A DNA stretch of 64,000 nt, taken from positions 446,001-510,000 of the forward strand of contig JAHCHW010000001.1 of assembly GCA_026129525.1 (NCBI GenBank), given 5' to 3'. Source of the DNA: Chitinophagales bacterium (GTDB lineage: Bacteria > Bacteroidota > Bacteroidia > Chitinophagales > LD1). The notes beneath the pieces are model-generated. The model saw nothing but the letters and a program-made list of their open reading frames with translations, did not search any database and was not told the origin of the DNA. The position numbers and the translations under genes are program-made. Within the stretch, counting starts at the first letter, position 1; the number at the start of each line of letters is the position of its first letter. Below are positions 9,512-20,378 of this stretch, in pieces.

Positions 9512-11434
9512 TTATACTTTCGAGCTTAACTCCTCCCACTTTCCCATTTCGGCTTCGAGTTGCTTTTTCAGTTTTTCGTAGTTATTAAAAAACTCGGGGT
9601 CTTTGGTTATTTGCTGAAACTGCTCCGCATCTTGTAGTTTTTCATCGAGCGATTTAATGGTGCTTTCCAACTCCTCAATTTTCTTCTCGCATTTTTCGAT
9701 GTCCGATTTAATCTTCTTCAACTCCTTTTCGCGGTTGTTGTTATCGGCAGGTTTGCTTTCTGTTTTCTGAACCTTGTTTTCCGGTTTCTTCTCATCATCT
9801 TTCTTTGCCAGCAAACGCATATCCTCCATCTGTTTCTTCTCCAGAAAATCGTTGATGTCGCCTAAGTGTTCTTTGATTCCTTCTTTGGTAAACTCAAATG
9901 TTTTGTTGGTAAGCCCGTGCAGAAAATCGCGGTCGTGTGAAACAATGATGACGGTGCCTTCAAACTGGTTGAGCGCTTTTTTCAAAATTTCTTTCGAAAG
10001 CATGTCGAGGTGGTTGGTAGGCTCGTCCATTACCAGAAAGTTGCGCGGCTCTAAAATCATTTTACACAACGCAAGGCGACCTTTTTCTCCTCCGCTCAAC
10101 ACTTTTACTTTCTTGAAAACATCATCGCCTTTAAACAAAAAGCAGCCGAGCAAATCGCGGAGTTTAGTGCGGATGTCGCCAACGGCTACACGGTCCACTA
10201 CATCCAGGACGCTGTCTTTACCATCCATGCTGTCGGCTGCGTGCTGGGCGTAGTAGCCGATAGTAACATTGTAGCCCGGTTCAATTTCACCGCTGTCGAA
10301 TTTCAAATCGCCTACCAGCATACGGCTGAAGGTGGTTTTGCCCATGCCGTTTTTTCCTACAAAAGCAATTTTATCGCCACGATCAATTTGAATGCTTTGG
10401 TTATTGATAACGGTTTTGTCGCCATACTTCTTGGTAACGTTCTTGGCGGTCATCACCACTTTGCCCGAAGGCTGTGCTGCGGGGAAGCGGAGGTTCATGG
10501 CGGCAATATTTTCTTCCTCCACTTCAATAATATCCATCTTGTCGAGTTTTTTAATTAAACTCTGTGCAAAGGTGGCTTTGCTGGCTTTGGCACGAAAGCG
10601 CTCGATGTTGCGCTCTATTTGAGCTATTTCGCGCTGCTGGTTTTTTTGCGCGTTGATGATTTGTTCTCTTCTTTCTTTACGCAACTCTACGTAGCGAGTG
10701 TAAGGAGCAGGGTAGTCGTCAATGTTGCCGCTTATCACTTCGATGGTGCGGTTGGTGATGTTGTCGAGAAAACTACGGTCGTGCGAAACCATGATGATAG
10801 CACCCGGGTATTCTTTCAAAAACTTTTCGAGCCACAGCACCGATTCAATATCGAGGTGGTTGGTGGGTTCATCCAACAAAATTAAGTCGGGTTTTTGCAG
10901 AAGAATTTTTGCCAGTTCCACGCGCATTTGCCAACCACCGCTCAGGCTTTTCATTTCTTTTTCAAAATCGCCCGGCTCGAAACCAAGCCCTTTGAGTACG
11001 CGCTCGGTTTGTTCGTCCACACTATAGCCATCGTGTATTTCAATTTGGTGTTCCACTTCACCGAGGCGCTCAATCAGTTGCATGTAGCCATCGCTTTCGT
11101 AGTCGGTGCGGGTTTCCATTTCGTGCATTATCTTTTCTTTCTCTTCCATGTATTTCATGGCGAGGTCGAAAGCCTTTTTGGTTTCCTGCATCACAGTAAG
11201 GGAGCTTTGCGAGTGCAGTTCCTGCGGCAGATAACCAATGATGGTACCTTTGGGGTACATAATATCGCCCCCATCAATTTGCTGAATGCCTTTGAGTACT
11301 TTGAGCAGGGTGGATTTACCGGCACCGTTGCGTCCGGTTAAACCTATTTTATCGTTGTCGTTGATGAGGAACGAAATGCTGTCGAACATTATGCGACCGC
11401 CAAAGCTGAGTTGTATGTTACTTACCGCTATCAT
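9512..11434 (-). CDS. ABC-F family ATPase with C-terminal coiled coil
   Basis: A 640-residue cytoplasmic protein with two ABC ATPase domains and no membrane segment, the layout of ABC-F ribosome-associated translation factors. Domain 1 has Walker A GRNGAGKST (residues 34-42), signature LSGGWQMR and Walker B DLILLDEPTNHLD. A charged linker with IERNIERFRAKASK follows. Domain 2 has GKNGMGKTT, LSGGEKGRLAL and VMDEPTNHLD. The last 80 residues form a Lys/Glu-rich coiled coil typical of the Uup/YheS-like branch. It probably relieves stalled ribosomes; resistance function cannot be told from sequence alone. Its ATG at 11434 is 12 bases from a TATCTTCG box. Confidence 0.92.
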   Translation of the reverse strand: MIAVSNIQLSFGGRIMFDSISFLINDNDKIGLTGRNGAGKSTLLKVLKGIQQIDGGDIMYPKGTIIGYLPQELHSQSSLTVMQETKKAFDLAMKYMEEKEKIMHEMETRTDYESDGYMQLIERLGEVEHQIEIHDGYSVDEQTERVLKGLGFEPGDFEKEMKSLSGGWQMRVELAKILLQKPDLILLDEPTNHLDIESVLWLEKFLKEYPGAIIMVSHDRSFLDNITNRTIEVISGNIDDYPAPYTRYVELRKERREQIINAQKNQQREIAQIERNIERFRAKASKATFAQSLIKKLDKMDIIEVEEENIAAMNLRFPAAQPSGKVVMTAKNVTKKYGDKTVINNQSIQIDRGDKIAFVGKNGMGKTTFSRMLVGDLKFDSGEIEPGYNVTIGYYAQHAADSMDGKDSVLDVVDRVAVGDIRTKLRDLLGCFLFKGDDVFKKVKVLSGGEKGRLALCKMILEPRNFLVMDEPTNHLDMLSKEILKKALNQFEGTVIIVSHDRDFLHGLTNKTFEFTKEGIKEHLGDINDFLEKKQMEDMRLLAKKDDEKKPENKVQKTESKPADNNNREKELKKIKSDIEKCEKKIEELESTIKSLDEKLQDAEQFQQITKDPEFFNNYEKLKKQLEAEMGKWEELSSKV

Positions 11435-11445
11435 AAATGCGGGCG

Positions 11446-11453
11446 CGAAGATA
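11446..11453 (-). promoter_or_regulatory. Possible -7 box of the ABC-F gene
   Basis: On the minus strand the bases read TATCTTCG, close to the Bacteroidetes -7 consensus TAnnTTTG, about 11 bases before the ABC-F ATG. No clear TTG -33 element is seen at the right distance, so support is limited. Confidence 0.35.
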
Positions 11454-11516
11454 GGTGGTGAAAGGGAGAAATTACACGGTGAAATGAGAATGTAAGAAAA
11501 GAGCCTGCTTCTTTAC

Positions 11517-12473
11517 TTAAATAATCTCTACCTGCCTTGCCACTTTAGAGAGAATTTCAAAAATGGTTTCTGCCATTACGTTTTCGCTATCAAGTGTTGG
11601 GTTTACTTCAGTAAACTCTAAACAGCAAACACGCTCGTTTTGTACGAGTTCAAGAATTATGTCGGCAGCTTCGCGTTCGTTGATGCCGCCTTTTACGGGT
11701 GTTCCGGTGCCACGCGATATGGAAGGATCGAGGGCATCAGCATCGAACGTGATGTAAATTTTTTCGCATTGAGAAAGGTGTTTGAGGGCTTCGCGGCAAA
11801 CTTTTGTAACACCGGTTTTGCGAATCTCGGAGGTAGTAAAATTCTTGACTTTGTTTTGTTTAAGCAGGTAGCCTTCCTGCTCTTCAAAATCGCGCAAGGT
11901 CATGTAAAGCAGGTCGCGGTATTCTACCTTTGGCGAAATATCCCCCACGTTTTTAAGGCGTTCCCACAACTCAATGGTTTCATAATCTAAATCGTTCACT
12001 TTGTTTTCAATATTATCCTCAGCTAAAGCAGTTGCCAAAGGCATGCCGTGCAAATTGCCCGATGGGGTGGTATAAGGCGAGTGGAGGTCTGCATGGGCAT
12101 CAATCCAAATAACACCCAAACGCGAATCGGGATAAGCCATTTTAATGCCTGCAATGGTTCCGCCTGCGCTGGAGTGGTCGCCTGAGATTACCAATGGAAA
12201 CTTTCCGTCTTTCAGTGAATCGCGGGTGGCGGCAGCAACGCGTTCGTACATTTTTAACACGCTGCGAATGCGCTTGGCGTAGCGGCTTTCAATTACACCG
12301 TACAATGCGGAGTTATCGTCCGGTATGTTAATGCTGCGGTGGGTTTTAAAAAAGTTGCTTCGGAAGTCCAAAGCAGCAATTTTTATAGCATCTATCCCCA
12401 AACTTGCCCCCCGGGTGCCGGCACCCACTTCGCTTTTTACTTCGATAAGCCTTATTTGCTTCACCTTCTTCAT
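11517..12473 (-). CDS. Arginase/ureohydrolase family enzyme, probable arginase
   Basis: A 318-residue binuclear manganese hydrolase. Metal-ligand motifs are complete: GDH at residue 100, DAHADLH with D125, H127 and D129, and FDADALDP with D244 and D246. SGNLHGMPL and GTGTPVKGG also match arginases, which split L-arginine into ornithine and urea. Length and motif spacing fit arginase better than agmatinase or formiminoglutamase, but substrate choice within the family is hard to read. It diverges from glpK over a 179-base gap and lies convergent-free behind the ABC-F gene on the same strand. Confidence 0.85.
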   Translation of the reverse strand: MKKVKQIRLIEVKSEVGAGTRGASLGIDAIKIAALDFRSNFFKTHRSINIPDDNSALYGVIESRYAKRIRSVLKMYERVAAATRDSLKDGKFPLVISGDHSSAGGTIAGIKMAYPDSRLGVIWIDAHADLHSPYTTPSGNLHGMPLATALAEDNIENKVNDLDYETIELWERLKNVGDISPKVEYRDLLYMTLRDFEEQEGYLLKQNKVKNFTTSEIRKTGVTKVCREALKHLSQCEKIYITFDADALDPSISRGTGTPVKGGINEREAADIILELVQNERVCCLEFTEVNPTLDSENVMAETIFEILSKVARQVEII

Positions 12474-12622
12474 AAACTATTGTATTTCAATCAAATAATT
12501 ACCCCATTTTTTAAAAAACCGCGACTGTTAACGGGCTAAAACGAGGCAGAACAAACTAAGGAAGTAAAAAAAAGCCTGCCTTTTAGTGTATGGGATAGAG
12601 TTCTTTCTATATTAGTTGCTAA

Positions 12623-14155
<1,533 letters not shown>

Positions 14156-14309
14156 GTACATGTTTCAATTCTCTTTTGCTATCTGCATTACATCCAAGTT
14201 CAACGCAACAAAAATTCATTCGCAATTTTGTGGAGAAACTTCCGTTCATCTGTTAAGTTTTTATCTATTTTGCCCGCAATTCAAAACCCTTTAGACACAA
14301 AGTCTTCGC

Positions 14310-15338
14310 ATGGCTTTATTCAGTTTTCTTACGCAAGAGATTGCCATTGACCTTGGCACCGCCAATACCCTTATTATTCATAACGATAAAGTAGTTGTTG
14401 ACGAACCTTCGATAGTTGCTATTGACCGCAGAACCGATAAGGTGATTGCCGTAGGGCATCGTGCCATGCAAATGCACGAAAAAACACACGAGAATATTAA
14501 AACCGTTCGACCGCTTAAGGATGGAGTGATAGCCGATTTTCGCGCTGCCGAAAGCATGATTCGCGAAATGATAAACATGATTTACGGGCAAAAGAAACCG
14601 CTCTTTCCGCCACGTTACCGAATGGTTATCTGTATTCCATCGGGCATTACCGAAGTGGAAAAACGCGCAGTGAAAGACAGTGCCGAACAAGCCGGTGGGC
14701 AAGAAGTAAAAATGATTCACGAGCCGATGGCAGCTGCCATTGGTATAGGTATTGATGTGGAGGAACCTAACGGCAACATGATAATTGATATTGGCGGAGG
14801 TACCACCGAAATTGCGGTGATTGCGCTTTCGGGTATCGTGTGCGACCAAAGTATTCGGGTAGCGGGCGATGAGTTTACCTTAGATATTGTGGACTACATG
14901 CGCAGGCAACACAATATGCTTATTGGCGAGCGCACAGCCGAAATGATAAAAATTCATGTGGGCGCAGCATTAACCGATTTAGATTCTCCGCCCGATGATT
15001 ACCCTGTAAACGGACGCGATTTAATGACCGGCATTCCCAAGCAGATTGTGGTTTCGTACTCGGAGATAGCGCATGCTATTGACAAATCCATTTCAAAAAT
15101 TGAAGAAGCGATTTTGAAAGCGCTTGAAACTACTCCGCCCGAATTAGCGGCTGATATTTTTAAAACAGGATTGTACTTAACCGGAGGCGGGGCATTGCTG
15201 CGCGGTTTAGATAAACGCATCAGTCAAAAAACAAAACTGCCCGTACATGTTGCTGAAGACCCGTTGCGTGCGGTAGTACGGGGCACCGGCATTGCGCTCA
15301 AGAATATTGATAAGTTTACTTTCCTGATGGATGATTAA
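14310..15338 (+). CDS. mreB: Rod shape-determining protein MreB
   Basis: A 342-residue actin-like ATPase that forms membrane-associated filaments guiding lateral wall synthesis. The actin-fold phosphate loops IDLGTANTLI and IDIGGGTTEIAVI and the EPMAAAIG segment are intact. Length is normal. It is the first gene of the elongasome operon mreB-mreC-mreD-mrdA-rodA. A TATTTTG box at 14266-14272 could be a variant -7 element, but no -33 match was found. Confidence 0.97.
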   Translation: MALFSFLTQEIAIDLGTANTLIIHNDKVVVDEPSIVAIDRRTDKVIAVGHRAMQMHEKTHENIKTVRPLKDGVIADFRAAESMIREMINMIYGQKKPLFPPRYRMVICIPSGITEVEKRAVKDSAEQAGGQEVKMIHEPMAAAIGIGIDVEEPNGNMIIDIGGGTTEIAVIALSGIVCDQSIRVAGDEFTLDIVDYMRRQHNMLIGERTAEMIKIHVGAALTDLDSPPDDYPVNGRDLMTGIPKQIVVSYSEIAHAIDKSISKIEEAILKALETTPPELAADIFKTGLYLTGGGALLRGLDKRISQKTKLPVHVAEDPLRAVVRGTGIALKNIDKFTFLMDD

Positions 15339-15350
15339 AAGAAAACTGTG

Positions 15351-15415
15351 AATGGTTAATAGTTAATCGGAAGCGCTCGGTTGTAACCATTAACCATTAA
15401 CGGCTAACCATTAAC
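15351..15415. repeat. TTAACCATT-type inverted and direct repeat cluster between mreB and mreC
   Basis: AATGGTTAAT at 15351-15360 is the exact inverse of ATTAACCATT at 15389-15398. The unit TAACCATTAA recurs again at 15405-15414. The gap between mreB and mreC consists almost wholly of this repeat, so the operon transcript can form a hairpin here. Confidence 0.55.
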
Positions 15416-15423
15416 TTTTTTGC

Positions 15424-16269
15424 GTGTATAATCTCCTTCGTTTTTTTCTCCGCTATCATTTGTTCATACTGTTTTTATCGTTGGAGGTGGTTTGTTTTTT
15501 TCTTATTTACCGCAACAACAAATACAATCAGGCGGCTTATGTAAATGTAGCAAACGGCATTAGCGGAAAAGTGTACAACACCTACCGCAGCGGGGTTGAT
15601 TACTTTTATTTAAGAAGATACAACGATAGCCTCGCACTCGAAAATGCTTTCTTGCGCGAACAGTTACTGGATTCGAAGTTCGATAACCGCATTGATACGG
15701 GCACGTTAAGCGATTCGTCAAAACGCTATGTGCAGAATTATACGTACATCACCGCTCGCGTAATTCGCAATTCGGTTAACCGCGCCACCAACCTTATTTA
15801 TTTGGATAAAGGGAAGTTGCACGGAGTAGATAAGCAAATGGGCGTAATTGCACCCAACGGAATTGTGGGGCAGGTAATCACCGTTACCGACAACTATGCA
15901 GCCGTAATGAGTGTACTCAGCAAAGACTTTAAAGTGAGTGTTAAGTTCAGAAAGAATGAATACTTCGGAAATTTACAGTGGGACGGTATCAATTCCACAT
16001 CCGCTTCGTTACAGGAAATTCCAAAACATGTGCCCGTACAAGTAGGCGATACAGTAGTTACTTCGGGCTACTCGCAGTTGTTTCCGCGCAATGTAATGGT
16101 GGGTGTGGTGAATAAAGTAAAGTCGTACCCCGAAAAAACATTTTTGGAAATTGGCGTAACGCTTACCACCGACTTCGGAAATTTGGGGTATGTGTATGTA
16201 ACTAAAAACCTGCGGAAACGAGAATTGGTTCAATTAGACAGCTTAGCCGGAAGCATAAAAAATGATTAA
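15424..16269 (+). CDS. mreC: Rod shape-determining protein MreC
   Basis: A 281-residue bitopic protein of the elongasome. One membrane helix lies at about residues 10-27 (YHLFILFLSLEVVCFFLIY), followed by a coiled-coil segment and the periplasmic MreC beta-domains (GVIAPNGIVGQV, VGDTVVTSGYSQLFPRNVMVG). It bridges MreB/MreD to the synthetic enzymes. The start is GTG at 15424; no ATG fits. It ends 8 bases inside mreD. Confidence 0.93.
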   Translation: MYNLLRFFLRYHLFILFLSLEVVCFFLIYRNNKYNQAAYVNVANGISGKVYNTYRSGVDYFYLRRYNDSLALENAFLREQLLDSKFDNRIDTGTLSDSSKRYVQNYTYITARVIRNSVNRATNLIYLDKGKLHGVDKQMGVIAPNGIVGQVITVTDNYAAVMSVLSKDFKVSVKFRKNEYFGNLQWDGINSTSASLQEIPKHVPVQVGDTVVTSGYSQLFPRNVMVGVVNKVKSYPEKTFLEIGVTLTTDFGNLGYVYVTKNLRKRELVQLDSLAGSIKND

Positions 16270-16783
16270 CGAAATTCCACATAACCTTTTGCGATTTATT
16301 TTGTTGTTGCTGGCGCAGATTCTCATATTCAGCAACATCAACTTCAGTTCGTTTATCAACCCGTATGTGTTTCCGCTTTTTATTTTGCTGTTGCCTTTCG
16401 AAACTCCCCGCTGGATGCTGATGCTTGCCGGCATGTTATCAGGGTTGGTGCTCGATATTTTTTTGGGTTCAATGGGTATGCACGCAGCTGCGTGTTTGCT
16501 GGTGGGTTATATGCGTCCGTTTCTTATAAACATCATTACTCCCAAAGGCACCGACTTTGAAATTAGCCCTAATATTTACGCACAGGGGCTTCCGTGGTTT
16601 ATTTCGTACACGGGCATAACCATGCTCATTTACCTTACGTTTTATTTTTTGGTTGAAGCCGCTACCTTTCTTAATTTCTTTTTGTTGTTGCTGAAGATTA
16701 TTCTGAGCACTGCCATGTCGGTTATGTTCATGATTATTTTTCTTTTCTTGTTTTCCGCACGGAAGAAACGCAGATTTGCATAG
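16262..16783 (+). CDS. mreD: Rod shape-determining protein MreD
   Basis: A 173-residue integral membrane protein with about five helices. It is assigned to MreD from its membrane topology, the LDIFLGSMGMHAAACLLVGY segment, and its position directly after mreC (8-base overlap) and before the PBP2 gene. MreD sequences are poorly conserved, so context carries much of the weight. In Bacteroidota it works with MreC and RodA-PBP2 in lateral wall growth. Confidence 0.88.
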   Translation: MINEIPHNLLRFILLLLAQILIFSNINFSSFINPYVFPLFILLLPFETPRWMLMLAGMLSGLVLDIFLGSMGMHAAACLLVGYMRPFLINIITPKGTDFEISPNIYAQGLPWFISYTGITMLIYLTFYFLVEAATFLNFFLLLLKIILSTAMSVMFMIIFLFLFSARKKRRFA

Positions 16784-16806
16784 CGGGGTAATTCTCCTTT
16801 TTTACA

Positions 16807-18705
16807 GTGAGCAGCAAAGACCTATTTAAAAACCGATATCGGGTTATTCAAATTATCATATCAGCCTTTGCGCTGGTGTTTTTGCTGCGCCTGTTGTATT
16901 TGCAGGTAATTGATCGTAAGTACGATGCTATGGCCAAAAACAATGCCATTAAGGAAGTGGACATTTACCCCACCCGCGGGTTGGTGTACGACCGCAACGG
17001 TGAACTGATAGTTTACAACGAAGCCATTTACGATTTAATGGTTATTCCGCGGCAGGCAAAAAATGCCGATACGACAAAACTTTGTGAGTTGCTCAACATT
17101 ACCAAGGAAGATTTTTTGAAGCGCTTTGAAGAAATGAAAAAGCAGCGCGGCTATTCTACTTACAAACCGAATGTATTTGTAAAGCAACTTTCGTTGAAAG
17201 ATTACTCGCGCTTGCAGGAGTACCTTTATCTCTTTCCCGGATTTTACGGACAGGTGCGCACCGTTCGCAAGTACCCGCACCGTGTTGCTGCAACTATACT
17301 TGGCGATATAGGCGAAGTGGACGATAAGCAAATTGATGCTTCGGGCGGTTACTACAAACCGGGCGATTACGTTGGCAAAAGCGGAATTGAAAAAGTTTAT
17401 GAAAAAGAGTTAGGCGGAAGACGCGGAAAAAAATTTGTGTACGTTGATGTGCACAACCGCGAGATGGGACGCTTTCGCGATGGCGAGTACGACACGCTGG
17501 CAATTGCAGGCGACAATGTGATTTCTACCTTGGATATTCTGTTGCAGGAGTACGGTGAACAACTGATGCAAAACAAAAAAGGAAGCATTGTTGCCATTGA
17601 ACCTAAAACAGGCGAGATACTGGCCATGGTAAGCAGCCCGGGCTACGACCCCAACCTGCTTTGCGGTGCCGTTCGCGGAAACAATTTCAAACAACTATTG
17701 CGCGACACACTTTTGCCTTTGTATTCGCGCCCAACGCTTGCCACTTATCCACCCGGGTCATCGTTCAAGCCGGTAGTTGGCTTAATAGCACTTACCGAAG
17801 GTGTGCAAGGTGTTGATTACCTTGTTCCATGTTCTGGCGTTTACTTTTTTGCAGGATTAACGCTGCATTGCTCGCATCGTCACCCATCGGCAGGCAACAT
17901 ACAATATGCGTTGGCACAATCGTGCAATCCGTATTTCTGGCAGTCGTTTCGAAATACAATTGAGAACAGAAAGTATAAAGATATACACGACATATACGGT
18001 AAGTGGGTGGCGTACTGCAACAGCTTTGGATTAGGCATTAAAACAGGTATTGATTTGCCTTACGAATCATCGGGCAATATTCCTTCGCTTAAGTACTTCG
18101 ATAAAGTTTATGGAAAAACAGGTTGGCATTCTTCCACCATTATATCGCTTGGTATAGGGCAGGGCGAAGTGCTCACTACACCTTTGCAAATGGCAAACAT
18201 ATTTGCCTGTATAGCTAACAAAGGATATTGGATAACCCCGCATGTGGTCAAAAAAATTACTGACCCGGTTACCAATAAAGATGTAACACATCCTTATGAA
18301 AAACACGAATCGCTTATTGCCAAAGAATTTTTCGACCCCGTTATTGAAGGGTTGCACATGGTGGTGGAAGCCGGCACTGCCCGCAGTGCACGGGTGGAAG
18401 GCATTTCGCTTTGCGGTAAAACCGGCACCGCACAAAACCCGCATGGCGATAACCACTCTATGTTTGCCGCCTTTGCCCCAAAAGAAGACCCCAAAATTGC
18501 TATTGCGGTTGTAGTAGAAAATGGGGGCTACGGCTCAGCCTACGCTGCACCCATTGCCACGTTGATGGTTGAAAAATATTTGAACGATACCATTCAGACA
18601 AAACGCTTGCCTTTAGAAAAACGAATGATGGAAGCAAACCTGTTGAGTAAATACGGAGTAAGCACTAACAAAAGCGCTGAAATGAAAATAGAGGAAGAAG
18701 ATTAA
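16807..18705 (+). CDS. mrdA: Penicillin-binding protein 2 (elongasome transpeptidase)
   Basis: A 632-residue class B penicillin-binding protein that cross-links peptidoglycan during elongation. One membrane anchor lies near residues 11-32. The pedestal domain contains PTRGLVYDRNG and KSGIEKVYEKELGG. In the transpeptidase domain, the active-site SxxK is Ser318-S-F-Lys321, SCNPYFW is near the second motif, and KTGTAQ starts at Lys538. GTG start at 16807. The gene sits 4 bases from rodA, its glycosyltransferase partner. Confidence 0.95.
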   Translation: MSSKDLFKNRYRVIQIIISAFALVFLLRLLYLQVIDRKYDAMAKNNAIKEVDIYPTRGLVYDRNGELIVYNEAIYDLMVIPRQAKNADTTKLCELLNITKEDFLKRFEEMKKQRGYSTYKPNVFVKQLSLKDYSRLQEYLYLFPGFYGQVRTVRKYPHRVAATILGDIGEVDDKQIDASGGYYKPGDYVGKSGIEKVYEKELGGRRGKKFVYVDVHNREMGRFRDGEYDTLAIAGDNVISTLDILLQEYGEQLMQNKKGSIVAIEPKTGEILAMVSSPGYDPNLLCGAVRGNNFKQLLRDTLLPLYSRPTLATYPPGSSFKPVVGLIALTEGVQGVDYLVPCSGVYFFAGLTLHCSHRHPSAGNIQYALAQSCNPYFWQSFRNTIENRKYKDIHDIYGKWVAYCNSFGLGIKTGIDLPYESSGNIPSLKYFDKVYGKTGWHSSTIISLGIGQGEVLTTPLQMANIFACIANKGYWITPHVVKKITDPVTNKDVTHPYEKHESLIAKEFFDPVIEGLHMVVEAGTARSARVEGISLCGKTGTAQNPHGDNHSMFAAFAPKEDPKIAIAVVVENGGYGSAYAAPIATLMVEKYLNDTIQTKRLPLEKRMMEANLLSKYGVSTNKSAEMKIEEED

Positions 18706-18708
18706 AGT

Positions 18709-19968
18709 ATGGCACGCAAAGATTCCATAACCGGAAAATTAGACTGGCTCACCATACTCCTGTATGCACTATTGGTGTTAATAGGCTGGCTGGCTATTTA
18801 CTCTGCCGTGTACGATGATGAGGAGCGAAACATTTTCAGCTCATCGCTAAACAGCGGGCGGCAGTTTCAGTGGATGGTAGCTTCGGTAATCGTGGCTTTT
18901 GTACTGCTCATAGTTGACTCACGTTTTTACATCACTTTCTCTTATCCGATTTACGTCTTTATTCTTTTGTTAGTGTTGTCGGTAATGGTAATAGGAACCG
19001 AAGTAAAAGGGCAACGTAACTGGATTCGTATTGGAGGTTTTCAAATGCAGCCTTCGGAGTTGGCAAAATTTGCCGTGGCATTAGCAGTGTCGAAGTACCT
19101 TGCCGGATTAAATGTGGACATACGCAAATGGCGCGATAAGTGGAAAGCCTTTGCACTTATTGCCGTGCCCATACTTATTGTGGCAGTGCAGGGCGATGCC
19201 GGTTCGGCTATTGTATTTGTGTCGTTTGCATTGGTCTTGTTCAGGGATGGCTTAGAGTCGTACTTTCTTGTTATAGGCGCATCGGTTATTGTGCTTTCGG
19301 TGTTGAGTTTAGTGGTCGAAAAATTTTTACTGGTAGGAATATTGTTCGGACTTGCGTTAATGGTGATGTACTTTGCCAGACGCAACACCAAGCTGGTAAT
19401 GGCAATAGCGGGCATTTGGTTAGCCGCTTCACTGTACGCCTTTTCGGTTGATTATGCTTTCAACAAAGTATTAAAGCCGCACCAACGCGACCGTATAAAT
19501 GTTTTATTGGGTAAAGAAGTAGAGAAGGGGCGCGATTGGAACATCCGCCAATCTATTATTGCCATCGGCTCTGGCGGTGCAACGGGCAAAGGCTACTTAC
19601 AAGGCACACAAACCAAACTCAAGTTCGTTCCTGAACAAAGCACCGATTTTATTTTCAGTTCTATTGGCGAAGAATTCGGATTCATAGGCAGTTTAGTAAT
19701 CATAGGTTTGTTTTTGGGTTTGTTTTTCCGGCTGCTGTATTTGGCAGAGCGACAGCGCTCCAAGTACAGCCGCATGTACGGTTATTGTGTTACGTCCATT
19801 TTGTTTTTCCATTTTTTAATCAATGTAGGAATGGCAATAGGGGTTGCTCCGGTAATCGGTATTCCGCTTCCGTTTATCAGCTACGGAGGCTCATCGTTGC
19901 TTTCGTTTACTATTTTGTTGTTCATTTTTCTGCGGTTAGATACTCAGCGTTATGAAACTATGCGCTAA
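18709..19968 (+). CDS. rodA: SEDS peptidoglycan glycosyltransferase RodA
   Basis: A 419-residue SEDS-family membrane enzyme with about ten helices that polymerises lipid II during cell elongation with PBP2. Family motifs include KGQRNWIRIGGFQMQPSELAKF, the GDAGSAIVF aspartate region, LGKEVEKGRDWN, FVPEQSTDFIFS and the C-terminal PFISYGGSS. It is the last gene of the mre operon. No convincing terminator follows; a 410-base gap with structured sequence does. Confidence 0.95.
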   Translation: MARKDSITGKLDWLTILLYALLVLIGWLAIYSAVYDDEERNIFSSSLNSGRQFQWMVASVIVAFVLLIVDSRFYITFSYPIYVFILLLVLSVMVIGTEVKGQRNWIRIGGFQMQPSELAKFAVALAVSKYLAGLNVDIRKWRDKWKAFALIAVPILIVAVQGDAGSAIVFVSFALVLFRDGLESYFLVIGASVIVLSVLSLVVEKFLLVGILFGLALMVMYFARRNTKLVMAIAGIWLAASLYAFSVDYAFNKVLKPHQRDRINVLLGKEVEKGRDWNIRQSIIAIGSGGATGKGYLQGTQTKLKFVPEQSTDFIFSSIGEEFGFIGSLVIIGLFLGLFFRLLYLAERQRSKYSRMYGYCVTSILFFHFLINVGMAIGVAPVIGIPLPFISYGGSSLLSFTILLFIFLRLDTQRYETMR

Positions 19969-20378
19969 AAGCTACTCCGCTACGCATCGGTTTCGCCTTT
20001 GTTTCACTTTTTTCGAAAAAAATTGCCTTTAGCTATTGACATTCTTTTACTGTGCCCCTACCTTATTTACATAAGCACAAAATAATCCTGAAAATGCGAT
20101 GTAAGCCGACAAAGACAGAAACTATGAGCCATGTTAATGTTACTTGCATCAGTGTATGCCCGGTGTAGCTGCATCGTATGCAGAACCACTACTACCGAAT
20201 AGCTATACACACACTAACGAGGAATTGGAAGCAGATTTAGAAGGAAACCGGCTCCCGGCAGCAACAGTAAAAGTGTTGTTCCGGGAGTTTCTGTTTTCAA
20301 CATAACAGCGCGGTATCCCTTTAGTCGCAACAACATTTTGCATATTACCGCGTTAAGGCTTTACTTCGCGGGCTTTTA
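19969..20378 (+). other. Structured 410-base gap, possible small RNA or decayed gene
   Basis: No recognised gene lies here. GATGTAAG at 20098-20105 can pair with CTTGCATC at 20143-20150 (one G-U). CTGCAT-CGT-ATGCAG forms a small hairpin near 20169-20183. CTCCCGG at 20252-20258 pairs with CCGGGAG at 20281-20287, with an inner CAACA/TGTTG stem, and TTTCTGTTTT follows. The last hairpin looks like an intrinsic terminator and could end a small RNA. tmRNA, RNase P and 6S signatures were looked for and not found. Confidence 0.35.
20156..20305 (+). CDS. Possible 49-residue small protein (weak)
   Basis: An ATG-initiated frame of 49 codons starts MPGVAASYAEPLLPN and continues through an acidic helix (NEELEADLEGN) to a hydrophobic end. 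It overlaps the large hairpin at 20252-20287. I do not recognise it. It may be a small gene, a remnant, or chance, since the hairpin alone could be the functional element. Confidence 0.2.
   Translation: MPGVAASYAEPLLPNSYTHTNEELEADLEGNRLPAATVKVLFREFLFST

Noticed and set aside
19969..20378. tmRNA, RNase P RNA or 6S RNA in the gap after rodA
   Set aside because: No tRNA-like end with CCA, no GAGGAAAGTCC core and no long single-bulged hairpin were found.
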